From Cytidiella melzeri (Eukaryota; Basidiomycota; Agaricomycetes; Polyporales; Irpicaceae), in NCBI GenBank assembly GCA_022592445.1, contig JABYQR010000081.1, positions 78,028-142,027 of the forward strand: a stretch of 64,000 nucleotides of DNA. Direction: 5' to 3'. Below, in pieces: positions 58,901-64,000 of the stretch (positions are counted from its first letter, which is position 1; each line of letters begins with the position of its first letter). The translations under genes were made by a program, and so were the position numbers. The notes under the pieces are model-generated. The model was not told where the DNA came from, did not search any database, and worked only from the letters and a program-made list of their open reading frames with translations.

Positions 58901-59719
58901 CCTGAAAAGGACAAACTCTGCTCCCGGTATGTTATGAACCGTTTGTTCGTTCTACGTACTTACGAAACGTCTCAGACTTCCATTCCGTTCTGGGCCACAC
59001 TCCTTTCCAAGCGTCCTCGATACATCTGCGACAAACTCACAGTATACATGCGTCCCAGCAGGACCTCGGGCTATTGGAAGTACCTCCTCCGCCCAGAACA
59101 TCTTCTCCTGATCCAGCCACCAAACATCAGTCGAACGCACGTACCAGCCGCGACTCGCGACTCCTCAGCGACCTGTGGTTAATGTCTGCCGCAATTTTCC
59201 GCCGGCAAGGCAAGATAGAACAGGTCAGAGGCGCCATACAAGAGGCAGAGGTCAGGGACGAGGATAATCCGAATGTTTGGGTGCAGGTACGTCAAGACGC
59301 GTAGTCAACATAATCGAGGGTGTACGGACTTACATCTCGTTCAGCTCGGGCTGTATCATTCTGCCATGAGCGACAACTACCGCGCAGCAGAAGCATTCCG
59401 AAAAGCTCTCTTCATACGCCCAAACCACGTGTTTGCCACAGTGTACCTGTGCCAAATCTATCTCACTCCCGAAACATCGTCGGCCGTCCAAAAGAAGGAG
59501 CGCATGGACGAGCGGAACGTGGATATAGCTGCTGGTTTGCTGGCTGATCTCACACGCGGTGGAGGATGGGATGTGCCAGAGGCATGGTATTACCTTGCCA
59601 AAGCGTACAAACTCCAAGGTCGAAGAGACCGCGAACGCGAATGTCTAAACTTTGCTCTTACGCTTTCGGAGACAAGGGGTGTTCGAGACGTGACTGCTGC
59701 CATCGGCTGGTGTCTATAG
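55938..59719 (+). CDS. YPP1: YPP1/TTC7-like TPR protein of the PI4-kinase complex
   Basis: Exons 55938-56279, 56337-56637, 56675-57258, 57314-58445, 58498-58926, 58976-59286 and 59345-59719 give 1157 residues. In yeast Ypp1, with Efr3, holds the phosphatidylinositol 4-kinase Stt4 at the plasma membrane; TTC7 does the same in animals. The product is almost all helical: an N-terminal helical part, TPR-like repeats (for example AIEHARSAVELDSNEPRHWH with LLGLLLAATGDWKAAKSVLD) and a disordered, Ser/Pro- and Lys-rich insert (about 790-960). It ends in TPRs with the family text VWVQLGLYHSAMSDNYRAAE, DVPEAWYYLAKAYKLQGRRD and ERECLNFAL. Its size is like other fungal YPP1 proteins. Confidence 0.85.
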
Positions 59720-60129
59720 CGTGCATGCTGATCATATACCTCAAGAAGTATATACTTTGCCGATATCTATATCACGCCTTTATTCAAAGAGATTTTGCAA
59801 TGAGATGCTCATTCATTGTATTCAAGATTGGGGACTTAGTACACATTGAGACAGGTCAACCCAGGTGTGAAAGAAAACACAATGATAATATCAAAGGTAC
59901 CTAGTACAGGCGGAGACAGGTTGATTACACAGCATGTGAGCATAGAGCATAATGCAACAGCAATGGGGGAGACGTGCTCCAGGTGCGAAAGAAAGCACAG
60001 TGAAGGAGTAGATAACTGGGGCACTACCAAGGCTGTATCTGTGTGATGAGACAAAAGATGCAATCTTACAACAACAGATGTAGAAATGTCCAATCAGAAG
60101 AAGTCTATGAGTAGTACTGCAAAAGCCCA
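59720..60129. other. intergenic; 3' region between YPP1 and the secreted protein gene
   Basis: Two similar stretches with the shared word GTG.GAAAGAAA.CACA occur at about 59867 and 59985, suggesting a small local duplication. No gene is recognised. Confidence 0.4.
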
Positions 60130-60579
60130 TCAGCCTTGGAATACCCACTGGAGCATACCATTATGCATCTCAATTGTCCTCCAACCTTGCTCCTCAAACG
60201 CCATGGCAGAATTCTTGGCATTTTCCCACACTTTGGAAGCCTCTTTTAGTTCTTGACTGACTTTCTTTGGATCTTCTTCTATCGTGGCCATCAATTCACC
60301 ATAGGTACGAAACTGTGTGTTTGTCCGAAGTGTTTTATAGGCCCGGGAGACGTCTTGCTCCTGCCAGGGTTGTTTTGCTATTTGTGTGAGACCCTCCCAA
60401 TAGTCTGGTTCGTATTCTAATTCCATCTCCATCCGCCTTTCCAAGCTGTGGTGGTTGCCTGAGGGAATTGGATGGTGGGAGAGCCCTGTAGTGCTGTGTG
60501 GGAGAGCAGACACAGCTACCATGTGGAATGCACTAGTAAGCATGGCAGCAACCAAAATGAAAGAGGTTGAGAGCTGCAT
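60130..60579 (-). CDS. small secreted protein with a possible Kex2 site
   Basis: A single-exon gene of 149 residues. A signal peptide (1 to about 26, cleaved near VSALP) is followed by a short His/Ser-rich pro-region ending LERR (about 48-51), a dibasic site of the Kex2 type. The rest is a charged, mostly helical, cysteine-free domain with several Trp and Tyr residues (YEPDYWEGLTQIAKQPW, KVWENAKNSAMAFEEQGW). No known family was recognised. Small secreted proteins next to transposons are often lineage-specific; an effector-like or signalling role is possible but not shown. The start gives a normal signal peptide. Confidence 0.65.
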   Translation of the reverse strand: MQLSTSFILVAAMLTSAFHMVAVSALPHSTTGLSHHPIPSGNHHSLERRMEMELEYEPDYWEGLTQIAKQPWQEQDVSRAYKTLRTNTQFRTYGELMATIEEDPKKVSQELKEASKVWENAKNSAMAFEEQGWRTIEMHNGMLQWVFQG

Positions 60580-60614
60580 GATGTTGTAGGAAGGCTGGTC
60601 TTGGATGAAGAGTA

Positions 60615-60846
60615 AGATGGCAAGCTGTAACAGCTATCAGTACAGTGACCTGAGGCAAGGGCAATGGAGACAACAATGTACTTACCAACCAGTGCTGAAG
60701 CAGCAAAAAGACCTGGGGTAACAGGAAGGGTGGTTCAATAAGGGTCTGATAAGATGGTATGACAGCTAGCTGTAAGAGCAGTTTCAATGAATTGTGCAAG
60801 TACAATGTGGACAACAAAGTACTTACCGACCAGCGCTGAAGCAATG
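60615..60846. repeat. degenerate tandem duplication upstream of the secreted protein gene
   Basis: About 60615-60706 and 60773-60846 share the order of the words CAATG.A.ACAACAA.GTACTTACC.ACCAG.GCTGAAGCA (with gaps). The unit may be an untranslated exon or promoter piece that was duplicated before the LTR inserted beside it. Confidence 0.5.
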
Positions 60847-60850
60847 AAAG

Positions 60851-61608
60851 TGACACGGAGACAGGGCTCGACGTGACAAACAGGGACACGATGTGGATGT
60901 CGACGAGGAGGTGGTGGCAGGCGTGAAGCACAATGCGTTCACCAGCTATCAAACTTATTCAGAAATCTAGCCCAGTAAAGACCAAGTTAGTATTGTGACT
61001 ACCAGCTATGTAGTACAAGAGGTGGTTGCTTACCTAGCCCAGTAAAGACCAAGAGGTCGAGATGGAGGGCTAGGAGCGTACATGCAGCAGTATATATAGA
61101 CTTCAGGGACCTGCGCACAGACCATGTTGAGGGCAGGCTTTGCAAGAAGCCGTGTGAACGAAGAACAAAAGAACTACCTAAAGGAGAACAATAGCTATTG
61201 TCTAGACCTTGCCAAGAACTCTACTCGTGAGAGAATCTATCTAAAAGGGGACCAACTATTGTATTCCATTCCCACACCTGTGAGAACATCCTTCCATAAA
61301 GAGAACAATAGGGAAAGAACAATAAGGAGTCCATGTGGACGTCATTTATGACATCAAACCCTAGCTATGGGCTGAGCCATGTGTCTGGAGCCATGTGGGC
61401 TTACTTAAGCTAAGTCACATGCCAGTGTGACGTAGTAGCAAGTAATGTGACCGTGTGGAGCGTCTAAGCCACGTGATACGGGCGCTTAATAGACGTGCAA
61501 AGGAGTTTATGCAGAGAGAATTGAAACTAGGTTGTAGCCCGGAGTTTTACAGATAAAAACAAGAGGTAAATTGCGAAAATTAAGGGCTAGTCAGGGCCAT
61601 CCATGACA
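60851..61608 (-). repeat. 3' LTR of the Gypsy element
   Basis: On the minus strand it begins TGTCATGG at 61608 and ends TGTCA at 60851, 758 bp. It lies directly after the polypurine tract. It is the intact counterpart of the solo LTR at 911-2167. The 5 bases outside it are GAAAG (60846-60850); the matching duplication would be beyond the window. Confidence 0.9.
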
Positions 61609-61624
61609 TTACCCCCCTCCTAAA
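61609..61624 (-). other. polypurine tract
   Basis: On the minus strand the purine run AGGAGGGGGG followed by TAA immediately precedes the LTR, the position where plus-strand DNA synthesis is primed in LTR retrotransposons. Confidence 0.75.
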
Positions 61625-61773
61625 ATCGAGCGTCCTCGCGAAGCATCACTGTGCTGTGGTGATAGAGGTCTTCTACCCGTCTACAGGGATTCAGCAGAAT
61701 TGCCCCGATTGTCTAGTCAGAAGGATGCTAGGAAGTTTCTCCCCTTCTGGTGTCGTTGACTCGACGTTACCCG

Positions 61774-64000
61774 TCAGTGTGATGTTCTTGAGATATCCAG
61801 ACCGATGTGTTTGCCTTCATCCCAGCTAAGATCGTATGTAGATGGATAGATCGTGCGAAGGAAAGCGGGGTCGGTCTGGGTATTGAATTCCCGAAAGTGC
61901 GAGCGGAGATCCACGAAGAGTGAAGCTTTGATGACCCGGGGCGCTCCGGGGTTTGCTTTGTAGAAGTCGTCAATCGCTTCTTGACTATTCTCGAGGTTTT
62001 CTACTGGTTTCCAGCTATTGTGTCCGTCTGAATACCCTTCCCATTTGACTAGGAATTGCAGTTTCTTCCATCGTCCGTGTAGCCTGCTGTCTAACACTTT
62101 CTCGACAACGTACTGCTCTTCTCCGTCTATGACAATAGGATCAGGAGGTGGAGGTACGTCTTTGCCGTTGTCGTGCCAGGGCTTAGACGGTTGATATGGA
62201 AGACGGGGTGGATTCGGAGATAGCTGGGTAGATCGAGTTTGTAATCGAGATCGCCAATGCGTTCGATGACCTTGTACGGGCCGAGCTGTCGAGGACCGAG
62301 TTTAGGGGTAGCCTGATGAATCTGGACGTTCTTAGCATTTAGCCAGACCATGTCCCCTACTTGGAAGACGCGTGGAGAACGCTTCTCAGACTCGTAAAGT
62401 TGCTTCATCTTTTCTTTGCTTAGACGAAGAGCTGCTTCGGTCTCCTTTCGTACTCGAGCCATATTATCAAGGCGCTCATCGAGTGAAGGGATATTGCTTC
62501 GCTTGCCAACTGGTATAGTGAAGTCGGGGCGATATCCGTAGATGACTTCAAACGGTGTTTGTGAGTTACCCGCATGTACTCGCGAGTTGAGTGCAAACTC
62601 AGCCGCCGGCAGATGATCGACCCAGTCGTCTTGTCGTTGCTGACAGAATAGACGCAGATACTGTTCGATATCCTGGTTTTTGCGTTCGACTTTGCCATTT
62701 CCTTGCGGATGATAGGCTGTCGTAAAACCAGTCTCTATGCCTAGGCGGTGATAGAGCGCACGCATGAAGCGTGCTGCAAACTGGGGTCCTCGGTCAGAGA
62801 ACACCTTCTTGGGAATGCCGTGAAGTCGGAATACTTCTTTGTAGTGTAGATCGGCAATCCCCTCAGCGTTAACCTTAGTAGTAGTGGGGATGATGTGCGT
62901 TTGATCGGAGTAACGGTCGACGTAGACCGCGATCGAATCAAATCCCTTAGAAGGTGGTAGCTGAGTGATGAGATCTACTCCGACGTGTTCCCAAGGTCCG
63001 GCCGGAGTTTCCTGAGGCTGTAGTACTGCTTTAGGGTGCGGAGCTGACTTATAGCGTTGACAGCGATCACAACCTAGTACGTAAGTCTCGACGAAGGCAT
63101 TCATCTTTGGCCACCAATAGTGTCGTGAGACTAGCTCTATGGTGCCATGTTTGCCCGGATGACCAGCCGCGGGTGGTCATGGCAAGATTTGACGATTTCG
63201 TGACGGAGCTCTTTGTTGTTAGGGATGTAGAGTTTTCCCTTGTAATAGATGAGCCCGTCACTCTCTTCCCATTCGAGTAAACCGCCGACAAGTTTGCGAG
63301 GACCCTTCTTTCGAAGGGTAGCGAGAGCTTGGCGACTTCTGCTTCTTGTTCCGTGCATTCTCGGATCTTTGATTCGAGGGAGAAGCAGTGGCAAGTGCAC
63401 TGGTGCGAGGATCGGAAGTGTTCCGGTTTCAGTACCACCTGATCCTTGTTGTCTTCTTCGTCCGTGACAGCGTGAGAGTGAAGACGAGAGAGAGGATCAG
63501 CGTGTATCATGGTACTACCGGCTTGTGTACCAACACGAAGTCAAGTCAGCCAAAAGTAATGACCAACGTGCTTGACGTCGAGTGAGGTGTTGCGCAGTCT
63601 TCCAGTACTGCAGGTTTGCGTGATCTGTCCAGATCTCAAACGGTTCCTTGAGCCCCTCAAGGTAGTGGCGCCAATCTTTGAGAGCTTCGGTGATGGCTAA
63701 CATCTCCCGATCAAAGATTTTGTAGTTACGTTCTGCTTCAGTCATAGATGCGGACCGGTAGGCGATAGGGTGGTAGAATCCATCTTCCTTCGATTTCTGG
63801 GAGATGATTCCACCGGTCGCATAGCCCGAGGCATCGACTTCTAGACGTGTAGGGAGTTCAGGGTCCCAGACTGCCAAGATAGGCTTAGTGGTAAAGGCCT
63901 TCTTTAGCAGCGTGAAGGCAGTCTCTTGTGCTGGACCCCAAACAAACGGTACGTCCTTTTTAGTCAGGTCGTGTAGAGGCCGTGCGTGCTTTGAGAAGTC
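61774..64000 (-). pseudogene. pol: pol polyprotein (RNase H-integrase-chromodomain) with single-base frame slips
   Basis: From 64000 leftward: the RNase H region (LEVDASGYATGG, IAYRSASMTEAERNY, FDREMLAITEALKDWRHYL, TDHANLQYW), an HHCC zinc domain (CHDHP..., VLGCDRC), and the integrase core with Asp in VGVDLITQL, Asp in VFSDRGPQFAARF and Glu in GKVERKNQD. The GDMVWLNAKNV and LGPYKVIERIGDLDYKL segments come next, then a chromodomain (EQYVVEKVLDSRLHGRWKKL, FLVKWEGYSDGHNSWKP). The catalytic residues are present, but the frame slips by one base at about 63560, 63515, 63335, 63165 and 62190, each explained by one missing base. The copy therefore looks dead unless these are sequencing errors in short runs. 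Confidence 0.85.

Larger units (their letters stand above)
61609..64000 (-). mobile_element. Ty3/Gypsy chromovirus, 3' part (continues beyond the window)
   Basis: In minus-strand order: RNase H, integrase, chromodomain, polypurine tract, 3' LTR. This order (integrase after RNase H, with a C-terminal chromodomain) defines Ty3/Gypsy chromoviruses. Gag, protease and reverse transcriptase would lie to the right of the window. Confidence 0.92.

Noticed and set aside
1..64000. CRISPR arrays, rRNA operons, bacterial operons
   Set aside because: None seen; the window is eukaryotic with spliced genes, and the tandem arrays present do not have the repeat-spacer form.

Overview
The window reads as a gene-rich stretch of a filamentous basidiomycete genome (Agaricomycetes is the best guess). 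The evidence is dense short introns of about 50-60 nt with GT-AG borders, pyrimidine-rich leaders, and families typical of mushrooms and wood-decay fungi: AA9 lytic polysaccharide monooxygenase, M36 fungalysin, DUF3433, DUF6532, a 7-TM mushroom family, Plavaka, DUF6589 and chromoviral Gypsy elements. No bacterial features, rRNA genes or convincing complete tRNA genes were seen. Exon joins given below were read by eye from splice signals and frame continuity; the summed lengths are multiples of three for every gene given as complete.

Layout. 1-3.1 kb is a pile of LTRs: the tail of one LTR, a solo LTR with a perfect 5-bp target duplication and a 557-bp insertion inside it, and a second LTR-like block. 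4.2-20 kb is a conserved housekeeping/secretory island: AUR1 (sphingolipid synthesis), a vacuolar Ca2+/H+ exchanger, a broken methyltransferase, a secreted fungalysin, a RAB18-type GTPase, a DUF3433 membrane protein and a cytochrome P450. 20.4-31.3 kb holds a Plavaka DNA transposon in which the transposase and a DUF6532 gene lie head to head. It appears to have landed inside a dispersed repeat whose second copy lies at 30.5-31.1 kb, beyond a 7-TM membrane protein gene. 31.3-37.65 kb is a 6.35-kb inverted-repeat element flanked by an exact 9-bp duplication. It carries a RecQ-like helicase and a convergent DUF6589 gene, both broken, and one arm has received a poly-A-tailed retroposon. 37.9-41.5 kb is a broken Tnp2 (CACTA-type) transposase, followed by a broken amino-acid permease and a mariner/pogo-like MITE.

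45-60 kb is a second conserved island: tafazzin, an AA9 LPMO, a ZIP metal transporter, two uncharacterised spliced genes and YPP1 (TTC7-like). It ends with a small secreted protein. 60.85-64 kb is the 3' part of a minus-strand Ty3/Gypsy chromovirus (RNase H, integrase, chromodomain, polypurine tract, 3' LTR) of the same family as the solo LTR at the left end.

The host genes look functional and act separately (membrane lipids, ion homeostasis, trafficking, secreted hydrolysis). The most unusual content is the mobile DNA, chiefly the RecQ-DUF6589 element and the Plavaka-DUF6532 pair. Several element genes carry stop codons of the kind produced by C-to-T change.
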